Shown: positions 1 through 8,312 of the stretch, piece by piece | How the letters are laid out: the number at the start of each line of letters is the position of its first letter | Position numbering within the stretch: position 1 is the stretch's first letter | Source of the DNA: Planctomycetaceae bacterium | GTDB lineage: Bacteria; Planctomycetota; Planctomycetia; Pirellulales; Pirellulaceae | Direction: 5' to 3' | Assembly: GCA_020638995.1 (NCBI GenBank) | Contig: JACKHM010000006.1 | Span: forward strand, 248,001 to 312,000 | DNA: 64,000 bases | Program-made: the position numbers and the translations under genes | Notes under the pieces: model-generated | Told to the model about the DNA's origin: nothing | Database searches by the model: none | What the model saw: only the letters and a program-made list of their open reading frames with translations

Positions 1-1169
1 GGGTTGACGCGAACAACGGACGAGAAGATGCCGTGCAGAGCGTAATAATCTTCAGTTGGGATCGGCTCGTACTTGTGATCGTGACAGCGCGCGCAGGCTG
101 CTGTTAGCCCCATCAGGCCTCGCGTTGTGATATCGATCCAGTCGTCGATCGCTTCGGGTTGGTCTCTGTTCGCGTGCGGGCCGACCGCAAGGAACCCTAG
201 AGCCGCAAGTTCCGGGGCGTCGGGTGAAAGGTCCATCAGGTCCGCCGCAAACTGTTCACGAATGAATTGATTAATAGGCTTGTCGGCGTTGAACGACGAG
301 ATTACATAGTCGCGATAGGTAAACGCGAATGGAAAGTAGTGCGGCGTACGTGTATCCGGTCGATAGAAGCTGTCGGTATCGGCGTAGCGCGCAACATCCA
401 GCCACATGCGGGCAAAGTGTTCACCGAACGCTGGTGAGTTCAACAACTTTTCGACAAGCGACTCGGTCGTAGATTGCCAGTCCTGTATGCAGGCCGCGAC
501 AAAGGCTTCTACATCAGTACCGTCTGGGGGCAGGCCAGTCAGGTCGAACGTCAGCCGTCTCATCAGCGTCCGAGGATCGGAGGCCCGCGAAGGCGTCAGC
601 TGGTCCTGTTTCAACCGAGCGTAAACAAATCGATCGATTTCACTTTGGTTCCAGTGGCTATCCGCGGCCACCGGAGGTTCAATACGAGCTACCGGTTGAA
701 ACGCCCAATGCTGCGAGGCTTTCTCGAACAGATAGCCTTGATCGCCGAGTCGGGAGAACTCGGTATCGCCGAGATCTTGCCTTGGACCAGGGGCACCGCG
801 CGTAACCCACTGCTCCAGTATGCGGACCTGTGCCGCATCAAGCTGTTCCTCCGGTGGCATCTGCAGTTCTTCGTCCTCGTAACGGACGGCCCTGATTAGT
901 AATGATGCATCTGGCTCGTTTGGCAATACCGCCTTCCCGGTGTCGCCCCCCTTCAGCCATCCGGCTTGACGATCCAACAGCAGGCCCCCTTGCTGCTCTC
1001 CAGCTTCCTCCGAATGGCATTCGTAACAATGCTCGGCCAAGATGGGGCGAACACGGCGCTCAAAGAAATTCGCACCTTCCGTGTCCTCGACTGCATGCGC
1101 GACAAGACACGTTAGCGTGATCGCCACCGAGATCGCGAAACATCTGTTCATCGGTAGAGTCAACTTCAT
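1..1169 (-). CDS. PSCyt1/DUF1549 (DUF1553-type) surface cytochrome protein, C-terminus cut by window edge
   Basis: This open frame runs off the left edge, so about 389 N-terminal residues are visible. The ATG at 1169 is followed by a hydrophobic signal segment (residues about 8-26). The planctomycete cytochrome PSCyt1 domain follows, with a heme-type CYECH at residues 48-52, then a GGLLLD stretch and a MPP segment. A DUF1549 region starts near residue 165 and contains a second CARCH motif at about 359-363. The C-terminal DUF1553 part would lie outside the window. Such proteins are exported and very common in planctomycetes, usually next to sulfatases; their biochemical role is not settled. 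It lies 87 nt downstream of the sulfatase on the same strand and is probably co-transcribed with it. Confidence 0.9.
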   Translation of the reverse strand, partial: MKLTLPMNRCFAISVAITLTCLVAHAVEDTEGANFFERRVRPILAEHCYECHSEEAGEQQGGLLLDRQAGWLKGGDTGKAVLPNEPDASLLIRAVRYEDEELQMPPEEQLDAAQVRILEQWVTRGAPGPRQDLGDTEFSRLGDQGYLFEKASQHWAFQPVARIEPPVAADSHWNQSEIDRFVYARLKQDQLTPSRASDPRTLMRRLTFDLTGLPPDGTDVEAFVAACIQDWQSTTESLVEKLLNSPAFGEHFARMWLDVARYADTDSFYRPDTRTPHYFPFAFTYRDYVISSFNADKPINQFIREQFAADLMDLSPDAPELAALGFLAVGPHANRDQPEAIDDWIDITTRGLMGLTAACARCHDHKYEPIPTEDYYALHGIFSSVVRVN

Positions 1170-1256
1170 TGCACCTGTTTTCAAACCAAGCCAACGATAT
1201 CTAGTCTAGCTTTGGGTGCCCGGAACATTCTAGGCGGATTCATCGTCTCGCTTGAG

Positions 1257-2726
1257 TCAATCCTGCAGCGTATACGGATCTCCAAGGCGTTCCATTTCGC
1301 GTTCGAGAAGCATCTTCAGCTCCATTCGCTTTGCGGCATATTCAGCGATCTCGGCAAGATCCGTCTGCGCAGGTTGAGGTGTGTGATGGAGCAATTCGGC
1401 GACTTCCGGCAAGCGGTGCTCGTCGAGAAACTCCTTTGGGTTCTCGGCAAGGTTGAAGAGTTGCGTCTCACGAACATGCCCTTCCAGCACATCGTATCGG
1501 ATCAACTTCCAACCGTCCGCTGTCTTGATGGATCGCATTCCAGGCTTCGTGCCACCGCAATAAACGCCATACACGACGTCTCGAATCCGATCGGCTTTAC
1601 CTTCCAAGACCGGTCGAAAGCTTTTGCCTTCGACGACACTCGGCACATCGATTCCGGCGAGGTCGCACAGCGTTGGGAAGACATCCAGCAGGTAGATAAA
1701 TCCGGACGCGTGGCTGGACGGCTTAATGCCAGGTCCACGGACGATAAACGGCACTCGCCATGTGTGCTCGTACAGATTTTGTTTGCCGGTCAGGCCGTGT
1801 CGCCCCACGGCGATACCATGGTCGGCGGTAAAGATAACATACGTATTGTCTAACTCGCCCATCGATTTGAGTTTGTCGAGTACTCGCCCAATCTGTCCGT
1901 CAATGTTCTCGATACAGGCATACTCACGCCCCAGTTCGTTCCGGATCGTGGCTTCGTCGCGCCGCTTCAGCACGCCTTGGACATGTTCTTCGTCGCGTAG
2001 TCCCGGATGGCCATGATGAAACGGATGCTGAGGTAGGTAGTTGATTTGCAAAGGTGGGGCCTTGGGATTGGCCTGTTCGCTTGGTCCGCGATTATCGGCT
2101 CCATACTTGGCTGCCAACTCAGGCGTTGCGTCGCGCGGATCGTGAGGATGCGAAAAACCAAAATAGATCAGGAATGGATCAGTATCTTTGTTGGCTTCGC
2201 GTTCATTCAGATACATCATTACCTGGTCACCATGCCACTTGCTGCCCGTCTCGTCGGTTCCACCGCGTTTCGTGGCGATCCTGCTGACGGTAAACAACTC
2301 GTTAGCCTCGTTAAAGCTATTTCCCCTCTTGCAGGTTCGCATGGTGTCGTATCCGGCACGATTGAACGCAGCCGGCATGCTTTGCTGCGCCGCTTCCGCA
2401 CGAAAAGCCTTTTCAAACTTGAGTCCAGGGCCATTTGCGCCGGGGATATTCCAAACGGTGCGACCGGTCATGATCATCGTGCGCGAAGGCGTACACACGG
2501 CCCCCGACCACGAGCCCATATGGTGTGCGTCCTGAAAGACCATTCCTTCTCGCGCCAAACGATCGATATTGGGTGTTTGGCAAACGGTATTACCATAACA
2601 ACTGAGTGTTTCCGGCGACTGGTCGTCTGTCAAAATGAAGAGAAAGTTAGGTCGATCGCCTGCCACCAGCGATTGCGGAGCAGCGAGAACAAACAGCAGT
2701 ACCGATACAGCAAACTTCAAAGCCAT
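1257..2726 (-). CDS. Secreted formylglycine-dependent sulfatase (arylsulfatase family)
   Basis: The 489-residue protein starts with a Sec signal peptide (residues 1 to about 22, ending LVAG). Metal-binding DD is at residues 34-35 in ILTDDQ. The sulfatase signature C-T-P-S-R begins at Cys78, the residue that a formylglycine-generating enzyme would oxidise. Further on, an ADHG-x4-RHG segment supplies the second metal and sulfate-binding residues. Family knowledge: these enzymes remove sulfate esters from sulfated polysaccharides in the periplasm or outside the cell, and marine planctomycetes carry dozens. The substrate cannot be read from the sequence. The gene precedes the PSCyt1/DUF1549 gene on the same strand, a pairing typical of this phylum. 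No maturase gene is visible in the window. Confidence 0.95.
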   Translation of the reverse strand: MALKFAVSVLLFVLAAPQSLVAGDRPNFLFILTDDQSPETLSCYGNTVCQTPNIDRLAREGMVFQDAHHMGSWSGAVCTPSRTMIMTGRTVWNIPGANGPGLKFEKAFRAEAAQQSMPAAFNRAGYDTMRTCKRGNSFNEANELFTVSRIATKRGGTDETGSKWHGDQVMMYLNEREANKDTDPFLIYFGFSHPHDPRDATPELAAKYGADNRGPSEQANPKAPPLQINYLPQHPFHHGHPGLRDEEHVQGVLKRRDEATIRNELGREYACIENIDGQIGRVLDKLKSMGELDNTYVIFTADHGIAVGRHGLTGKQNLYEHTWRVPFIVRGPGIKPSSHASGFIYLLDVFPTLCDLAGIDVPSVVEGKSFRPVLEGKADRIRDVVYGVYCGGTKPGMRSIKTADGWKLIRYDVLEGHVRETQLFNLAENPKEFLDEHRLPEVAELLHHTPQPAQTDLAEIAEYAAKRMELKMLLEREMERLGDPYTLQD

Positions 2727-2860
2727 GGGATCGTATCCGAGTTGAAGGAATTTGAGTTAACAACCGTCAGAGCAGCGATCTTTATGTTAACAGCTGTCGG
2801 CGCGGGATTCCTTGGCCAACCGACGCTTGAGCGACCATTGCCTGTCTTTGCAATCCGGGG

Positions 2861-3238
2861 CTAGCGATTGGTATCAGCAACCAATCCGACGATAAATAGG
2901 ATCCAAGCGATTCCCCAGACCAGAGTCATGAGTCCGCCCATCACGATGCCGATCCAGGCATGGACGCTGCCCTTCACGACAGGATTTTGCTTGCGTTTCT
3001 TCAAGCCCATGATACCGAGGACGAAAGCGGGAATCGCCAAGAACAGACCGAGACACGGGAGCAGCGAAAAGAGGCCAAGATAGTAAGCCAAGAGAGCAGG
3101 CATATTCTTGTACGGAATCACCCCGCCTGTGGAATCTCCCTGATCCTGACTCGCTGGCAGCGGCGGGGCCCCAGGTTGCCATTGAGGCGAATAATTATAC
3201 GGATTCTCGCCAAATGGATTTTGCGGTCCTTTTGCCAT
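2861..3238 (-). CDS. Small membrane protein, DUF4190-like
   Basis: I chose the ATG at 3238 (125 residues, starting MAKGPQNPFGENPY). The longer frame from 3337 adds a basic, unlikely N-terminus. About 45 Pro/Gln/Asn-rich residues come first. Two hydrophobic hairpins follow: LLAYYLGLFSLLPCLGLF running into AIPAFVLGIMGLKKRK, then a Gly-rich second pair ending IVGLVADTNR. The layout, with a polar Pro-rich head and then paired helices separated by GLKKRK, is that of DUF4190 domain proteins, which are inner-membrane proteins without an assigned activity. It lies upstream of the sulfatase on the same strand with a gap of about 134 nt. Membership of an operon is uncertain. Confidence 0.75.
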   Translation of the reverse strand: MAKGPQNPFGENPYNYSPQWQPGAPPLPASQDQGDSTGGVIPYKNMPALLAYYLGLFSLLPCLGLFLAIPAFVLGIMGLKKRKQNPVVKGSVHAWIGIVMGGLMTLVWGIAWILFIVGLVADTNR

Positions 3239-3486
3239 CGCAATGTTGCCTCGTGAAGTTTGCCGTTCAATTGATCGGCGGATTTTAGCACTGCGTTCCG
3301 GTTCCCTGTAGCCAACTGGAGTAAGTCCCGCGACCAACCGCGGGTGGTCTTAACCGTAAGTTCCCCCACCTTGAGGGCGACTACTTAATTGAGTTACGAT
3401 AACTGGCTGATTGATTCTCCGATTCGCGGTCGCCGACTTTGGCGGCTCGAATCTATTTGGTCGTCAGAGGATTTCGGAGCAAGGTC

Positions 3487-5235
3487 ATGGCATCGCTTAT
3501 CGTCGTCGAGCAAGGCAAGAAGACATTGTTCGACCTGCAACCAGGCGTGAACCTCATCGGTCGGCATCCCGACTGTCAAATAGAGATCGTGCAAGCGAGT
3601 GTCTCCGGAAAGCACGCCGCCATTCATGGTGAGAACGGCGTATTCTACATCGAGGACACCGGAAGTCGAAATGGTACGTTCGTAAATAAGCAGCAAGTCA
3701 CGAGTCGTGTCAGGTTAAATCACAACGACATGGTGCAGTTCGGCGATGCGGTTTCAAAGTTCGAGCAACCCGAGGCCGCCGCGGCTCCGAAACCGGTTGT
3801 TGCTCCTGCGCCCGCACCGACGCCCGCTCCGGCGCCTTCAAAGTCGTCTGCCGCTACGGTGAGCGACATCTCTGGGACCGTGGATGGTGCCATGTTTGGC
3901 ACGATCGCGCTCGACGACGACACGGAAGAAGATACAAACATCACTGGCCAGATGGCGAATCAAGGCCGTTTTGGCATCCTCGACACCAACCCGGAAGCAA
4001 AGCTGAAAGCCGTCCTGGAGATTAGTCAGGCCTTGGCCGGAGAGGTCAATCTCGATGTTCTCTTACCGAAAATCCTCGACTCGTTGTTCAGCATTTTTAC
4101 ATACGCCGATCGCGGCTGCATCTTGCTGAAAAACGAGAAGGGCGAAATGGTTCCAAAGGCCATGAAACATCGCCGTGAGGGCGAGGATGCTACGGTGCGG
4201 TTGAGCCGGACCATCATCAACAAGGTGCTCACAGATAAATGTGGTGTGATGTCAGCCGACGCTTCCATGGATGACGCGTTCAGCGGCAGCCAATCGATCG
4301 CCGACCTCAAGATCCGGTCGATGATGTGTGTTCCCTTGCTGGGTTTGGATGGTGAACCGCTTGGCGTCTTGAGCATCGACTCGCAGAATCCGCTAGGCCA
4401 GTTCGGACAGGACGACCTGGAAATCCTGATGACTGTCGCCGGGCAGGCTGCGCTGTCGTACGAGAACGCACGGCTGATGCAATCGTATGCACAGAAGATG
4501 AAGCAAGATGGCGAGCTCGTGATTGCTCAAACGGTCCAACGCGCCTTGCTACCGACTGCGTTTCCCAAAGTGGAAGGTTACGAGTTTTATGCGTCGTATG
4601 ATTCCGCGCAAGCCGTCGGCGGCGATTACTTCGACGTGTTTCCGCTTCCCGATGGCAAGGTAGTGTTGTCGTTCGGCGACGTCGCCGGCAAAGGTGTGCC
4701 TGGCGCGTTGATCATGTCTCGAATGTCCAGTTGTGTACAAAGCACAATCCGCCACGTAACCGACTTGGAAGAAGCCATTTGTGCGATCAATGATCACATG
4801 TGTGACAGCGCGGTCGAAGGCCGGTTTGTCACCTACGTACTCGCGATTGTCGATCCGGCGACTCACACTTTTAAGCTTTCAAACGCCGGACATATGTCGC
4901 CAATTATCCGCCGCGCAAGTGGGGAAGTCGAACAATTCGACGAAGAACTGGTAGGCCCGCCGATCGGGGTTGTCGATGGCTATCCGTTTGACACAGAGAC
5001 CAAATCACTTGAGCCAGGTGATCTAGTCGTCTTGTTTACAGACGGCGTTGATGAGGCGATGAATTTTCAGGATGAATTCTATGGCGGCGACCGTTTGCTT
5101 GAGTTTGTGAAGAACGGACCAGCGAAGGCGGACGAACTTGGAAAGGCTCTACTCGCTGACGTTCGCAAACACGCCAATGGGCGACCGCAGAATGACGATA
5201 TCACAATCATGACGTTCGGTCGTAATCCAGAATGA
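3487..5235 (+). CDS. FHA-GAF-PP2C (RsbU/SpoIIE-type) serine phosphatase
   Basis: The start at 3487 (582 residues, MASLIVVEQGKK) is preceded by a GGAGCAAGG ribosome-binding site; a start at 3439 is less likely. An FHA domain (residues about 5-95) shows GRH, SGKHAAI and GSRNGTFVN, the usual phosphothreonine-binding loop residues. An Ala/Pro linker follows (about 100-125), then a GAF domain (about 165-310) and a PP2C-like phosphatase (about 350-575) with GGDYFDV, FGDVAGKGVPGAL and FTDGVDEA metal-site motifs. Family knowledge: such proteins dephosphorylate anti-sigma-antagonist-like partners in response to a GAF ligand and a phosphoprotein seen by FHA. No anti-sigma or STAS gene is adjacent. The stop overlaps the next start (ATGA), so the two genes are translationally coupled. 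Confidence 0.93.
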   Translation: MASLIVVEQGKKTLFDLQPGVNLIGRHPDCQIEIVQASVSGKHAAIHGENGVFYIEDTGSRNGTFVNKQQVTSRVRLNHNDMVQFGDAVSKFEQPEAAAAPKPVVAPAPAPTPAPAPSKSSAATVSDISGTVDGAMFGTIALDDDTEEDTNITGQMANQGRFGILDTNPEAKLKAVLEISQALAGEVNLDVLLPKILDSLFSIFTYADRGCILLKNEKGEMVPKAMKHRREGEDATVRLSRTIINKVLTDKCGVMSADASMDDAFSGSQSIADLKIRSMMCVPLLGLDGEPLGVLSIDSQNPLGQFGQDDLEILMTVAGQAALSYENARLMQSYAQKMKQDGELVIAQTVQRALLPTAFPKVEGYEFYASYDSAQAVGGDYFDVFPLPDGKVVLSFGDVAGKGVPGALIMSRMSSCVQSTIRHVTDLEEAICAINDHMCDSAVEGRFVTYVLAIVDPATHTFKLSNAGHMSPIIRRASGEVEQFDEELVGPPIGVVDGYPFDTETKSLEPGDLVVLFTDGVDEAMNFQDEFYGGDRLLEFVKNGPAKADELGKALLADVRKHANGRPQNDDITIMTFGRNPE

Positions 5236-5981
5236 CGGGTGGACGACAGCGACTGATTGGGAAGACGGCGATCGTGACTGGAGCCGGTCGAGGCATTGGT
5301 CGTGCGATTGCAGTTGCACTTGCGAGTGAGGGCGCAAATCTTTGTATCGTCTCCCGCACACGCCCTCAGTTAGACTGCGTCGCAGCCGAGATTCGTCAAC
5401 TCGGTGCCAAGGTGCTCGTTGTCGAGTGCGACGTCACCGACTTGTCCTCGGTTGAGTCCGCCGTGGCCGAAACCGCCGCAGAATTTGGGCGTATCGATAT
5501 ATTGGTCAACAACGCGGGTGGCGGTGAGGAACGAAAGACCGTCGGAGAAGACGATCCGGAAGTATGGCGAGCGGTTGTGGAATTGAATTTAATGGGAACC
5601 TACTATTTCAGTCGTAGTGTGGTGCCCCATCTTCGCGACGCTGGTGGCGGCGCGATCATCAATGTTGGTTCGGGGATGGGGCACCAACCGCGTGCCGGAA
5701 ACAGCTCGTACAATGCCGCGAAGGCGGGCGTTTGGATGTTGACGCGGTGCATGGCGATGGAACTTGCCGATCAATCAATTGCGGTAAATGAGTTGGTTCC
5801 CGGGCCAGTCGCTACCGAGTTAACCGCGGCCATCTTTAAAGCACAGTCGCCGCATCCGACGATCCCCGGCGAGTGGGTCAAGTCTCCGGAAGAAGTGAGT
5901 TCACTGGCGATTTTTTTAGCGACACAGGGTCCCAAAGGGCCCACCGGCCAGTCTTTCAGTTTGGCACGCCGCCCCCTGTAA
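5232..5981 (+). CDS. Short-chain dehydrogenase/reductase (SDR)
   Basis: The 249-residue protein has the classical SDR order: TGAGRGIG cofactor loop (residues about 16-23), a CDVTD adenine-ring contact, NNAG at about 93-96, a catalytic Ser in NVGSGMG and YNAAK (the Tyr-x3-Lys pair). It is therefore expected to be a cytoplasmic NAD(P)-dependent oxidoreductase. Substrate cannot be assigned; the nearest broad class is 3-oxoacyl-reductase-like. The C-terminus ends in GQSFSLARRPL. The start codon overlaps the phosphatase stop by four bases, so the two are co-translated, although no functional link is evident. Confidence 0.92.
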   Translation: MTGGRQRLIGKTAIVTGAGRGIGRAIAVALASEGANLCIVSRTRPQLDCVAAEIRQLGAKVLVVECDVTDLSSVESAVAETAAEFGRIDILVNNAGGGEERKTVGEDDPEVWRAVVELNLMGTYYFSRSVVPHLRDAGGGAIINVGSGMGHQPRAGNSSYNAAKAGVWMLTRCMAMELADQSIAVNELVPGPVATELTAAIFKAQSPHPTIPGEWVKSPEEVSSLAIFLATQGPKGPTGQSFSLARRPL

Positions 5982-6323
5982 TGCCCGCGATGAGTTTTCG
6001 CTAACCGTCACACGCTGCACAACCGTCAGTATCGCGGTGTTCGAATTGACCGTAGTGGTCGGTTAAGTCTGGCAGGATCGTCGGTACGCGCGTCCTGACT
6101 GTAGGGGTTAGTCTTGCCGGTTGAGAACATGCGAGTGGGCTACTACACAAGTGGTTGCTGAAATGACCGAACAACGGCTGTGGGGCATTTCGATAATAGG
6201 AAGGAGATAGGAATTGCGTAAGCGGAGTGCGCGCAGCTCACGCGATTTTTGCCAAGGGACGGATTTCGGCGGGACGAATCGGATTCGCCCCGCATCGCTA
6301 GTAGTGAATGGAGTCGTTCGTCA
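5982..6323 (+). other. Intergenic stretch, no gene seen
   Basis: About 340 bases lie between the SDR gene and the chosen start of the hexaheme cytochrome. I see no convincing ORF, no strong hairpin with a T-run and no clear promoter. If the cytochrome starts at the TTG at 6249 instead of the GTG at 6324, the gap shrinks to about 267 bases. Confidence 0.5.
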
Positions 6324-8294
6324 GTGCAACGCAAGTTTTCGGTGCGACGTTTGTTTGTGCTTGCCGCAATGGGGATTGTGGTAGGCCTTTTCGCCGTTCT
6401 TGAGAACTCTCGAACGCCTGTGACTGCGGCTCCTCACACCGTCAGTCCCGTGCCGCATCCGTTCGATCCAGATTGGCTGGACGTGAAAATCATGATTGAA
6501 CGCAAGTGCCTCGGATGCCATCGCGCCGATCTCAAAGAACGAGCGGACTTTTCCAGCTACGAATCGCTAGTCGCGGCAAAGACCGAGAGCGATGACCCCA
6601 TCGTTAGCCCGGGCAATCCAAGTAACTCGGTGCTCTGGGAGTACGTTGCCTGGAACGCGTTGGCCGAGGCCGACTCACCTCATCCCGACGAGCCAATGAT
6701 GCCAGAGGACCGCCACGAGTGGTTGACGGCAGGGCAACTTGAAATCGTTCATCGCTGGATCAAAAACGGAGCATTACAGTATCTGCTCCCGGATACGTGC
6801 AACATTCGGCCTTTGATGGAAACCGACTTTCCATCGGCCAAACAATGTGCGCCTTGTCATGAGCGCCAGTACGAACAATGGGCGCGTTCGATGCATGCTT
6901 ACGCGCAGAACAGTCCTGTGTTTGAAGCATTCAATTTGACCCTAACCGAACGCACCGGCGGAACGATCGGGACGTTTTGCACTCGCTGTCATACTCCGAT
7001 AGGAACAGCGCTCGGCGAAAACGGTTCACGCAGGAACATTCACCGCTCGCGTGTGTCGCTCGAGAGCGTCACCTGTGTAGTTTGCCACCGGCGTAAACAC
7101 GGTCAATACAAGAACAACGGTCGCCTGGTTGCTGAACCTGGCGATTTGCTCGAAGCGTGTATGTTCGGGCCATTCGATGACTCGGTCTCGGCGAATACGT
7201 CTCACCCTTCCGCAGGTTTTCCTTATATCAAGAGTTCACAGTTCTGTGGCGACTGTCATGACGTGACGGCGCCAAACGGAGTTCGCAACGAAGAAGCGTT
7301 TTCGGAATGGGCAAACAGTCCGGCCGCGAAGGATGGAATCACCTGTCAGAACTGCCACATGGGCCCCGTCCAGGGTATCCCCATCGCCGACAAAGATCGC
7401 CCTTGGGGGCCGGCGGCAGTCGTGCCAGGCGTGCCCGTCGAGAAAATGCCAGTCCGTCCCTTGTCCGACCATACGTTCGCAGGTCCTGACTACTCACTGT
7501 TGCCCGATACAGAGTTTCCCTTCAAGTTAGATTGGATGTATGAAGTCGATTACCGCGATGACTCTAAGTTGACCCCATACCAGTTTAAAACGCTTGAAGA
7601 GTTGCGCCGCAAAAACCGTGAGTCGCTGCGGAAGGCCGACGAGAAACGCTATGAAGTGCTCGGCAACGCGGCCCGGCTCTGCGTTACTCATCCCGACCGC
7701 GCGGCCCGAGGGGATCGCATCCCGGTTCATGTGGACGTGCAAAGCATATTTGCCGGCCACAGTTTTCCCACAGGCTTCACGGCGGAACGACAAGTCTGGG
7801 TGTCGGTCGAAGTCTTGGGGCCGCAAGGGCAATTAGTATTCGCATCCGGTGGGCTCGATCACAACCAGGATCTGTTAGACGATCACAGTCATGATGTGAT
7901 TACCGGCAAGCTGCCCTTCGACAAGCACTTGCTGAATTTCCAAAACAAGTTCACGGCTCTCTCGAACAAAGGGACGGAGCGAACCGTCGTTGTCTCTGTC
8001 AATAGGCACATCTCGCCGACTACGGTACTTCGCCCCCAAACAATACCTGCGATCTCGTATGGACGATCTCTCGACTTTCGCATTGCAAAGGCAAGCCTGC
8101 CACCGCTGAAGGCGATCGGCCAAACTTACCCCGTTCGTCTTTTGGACTGTCCCGGAAACTATGTGGTGCGGGTCAAGTTAAACTTCCGCCACCTTCCGCC
8201 AACCTTGTTAGATCATGTCGGCGTCCCGCATTTAAAACATTTGCTCGAGATCGTTGTGATCGATGAGTATGAGTCCACCATTCGCGTTTGGTAG
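6324..8294 (+). CDS. Hexaheme c-type cytochrome: PSCyt1-like head fused to cytochrome c554-like body
   Basis: I prefer the GTG at 6324 (656 residues), which has GGAG ten bases upstream and places the hydrophobic export segment (LFVLAAMGIVVGLFAV) close to the N-terminus. A TTG at 6249 would add 25 residues. Six CXXCH heme sites are visible at residues about 62, 175, 219, 251, 308 and 341. The first lies in a PSCyt1-like region (IERKCLGCH, later PGNPSNS and MMPEDRHEW). The other five resemble the cytochrome c554 family (QCAPCHERQYEQW). The C-terminal third holds the GHSFPTGF segment seen in related multiheme proteins and is likely a beta domain. It should act in the periplasm or at the outer membrane in electron transfer. 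The barrel gene follows after 18 nt. Confidence 0.88.
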   Translation: MQRKFSVRRLFVLAAMGIVVGLFAVLENSRTPVTAAPHTVSPVPHPFDPDWLDVKIMIERKCLGCHRADLKERADFSSYESLVAAKTESDDPIVSPGNPSNSVLWEYVAWNALAEADSPHPDEPMMPEDRHEWLTAGQLEIVHRWIKNGALQYLLPDTCNIRPLMETDFPSAKQCAPCHERQYEQWARSMHAYAQNSPVFEAFNLTLTERTGGTIGTFCTRCHTPIGTALGENGSRRNIHRSRVSLESVTCVVCHRRKHGQYKNNGRLVAEPGDLLEACMFGPFDDSVSANTSHPSAGFPYIKSSQFCGDCHDVTAPNGVRNEEAFSEWANSPAAKDGITCQNCHMGPVQGIPIADKDRPWGPAAVVPGVPVEKMPVRPLSDHTFAGPDYSLLPDTEFPFKLDWMYEVDYRDDSKLTPYQFKTLEELRRKNRESLRKADEKRYEVLGNAARLCVTHPDRAARGDRIPVHVDVQSIFAGHSFPTGFTAERQVWVSVEVLGPQGQLVFASGGLDHNQDLLDDHSHDVITGKLPFDKHLLNFQNKFTALSNKGTERTVVVSVNRHISPTTVLRPQTIPAISYGRSLDFRIAKASLPPLKAIGQTYPVRLLDCPGNYVVRVKLNFRHLPPTLLDHVGVPHLKHLLEIVVIDEYESTIRVW

Positions 8295-8312
8295 TCAGGA
8301 ACTTTTGCCCTC

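Noticed and set aside
2046..2864. A 272-residue plus-strand frame
   Set aside because: It is antisense to the sulfatase and has an Arg/Cys-rich, non-protein-like sequence; the sulfatase motifs on the other strand are clear.
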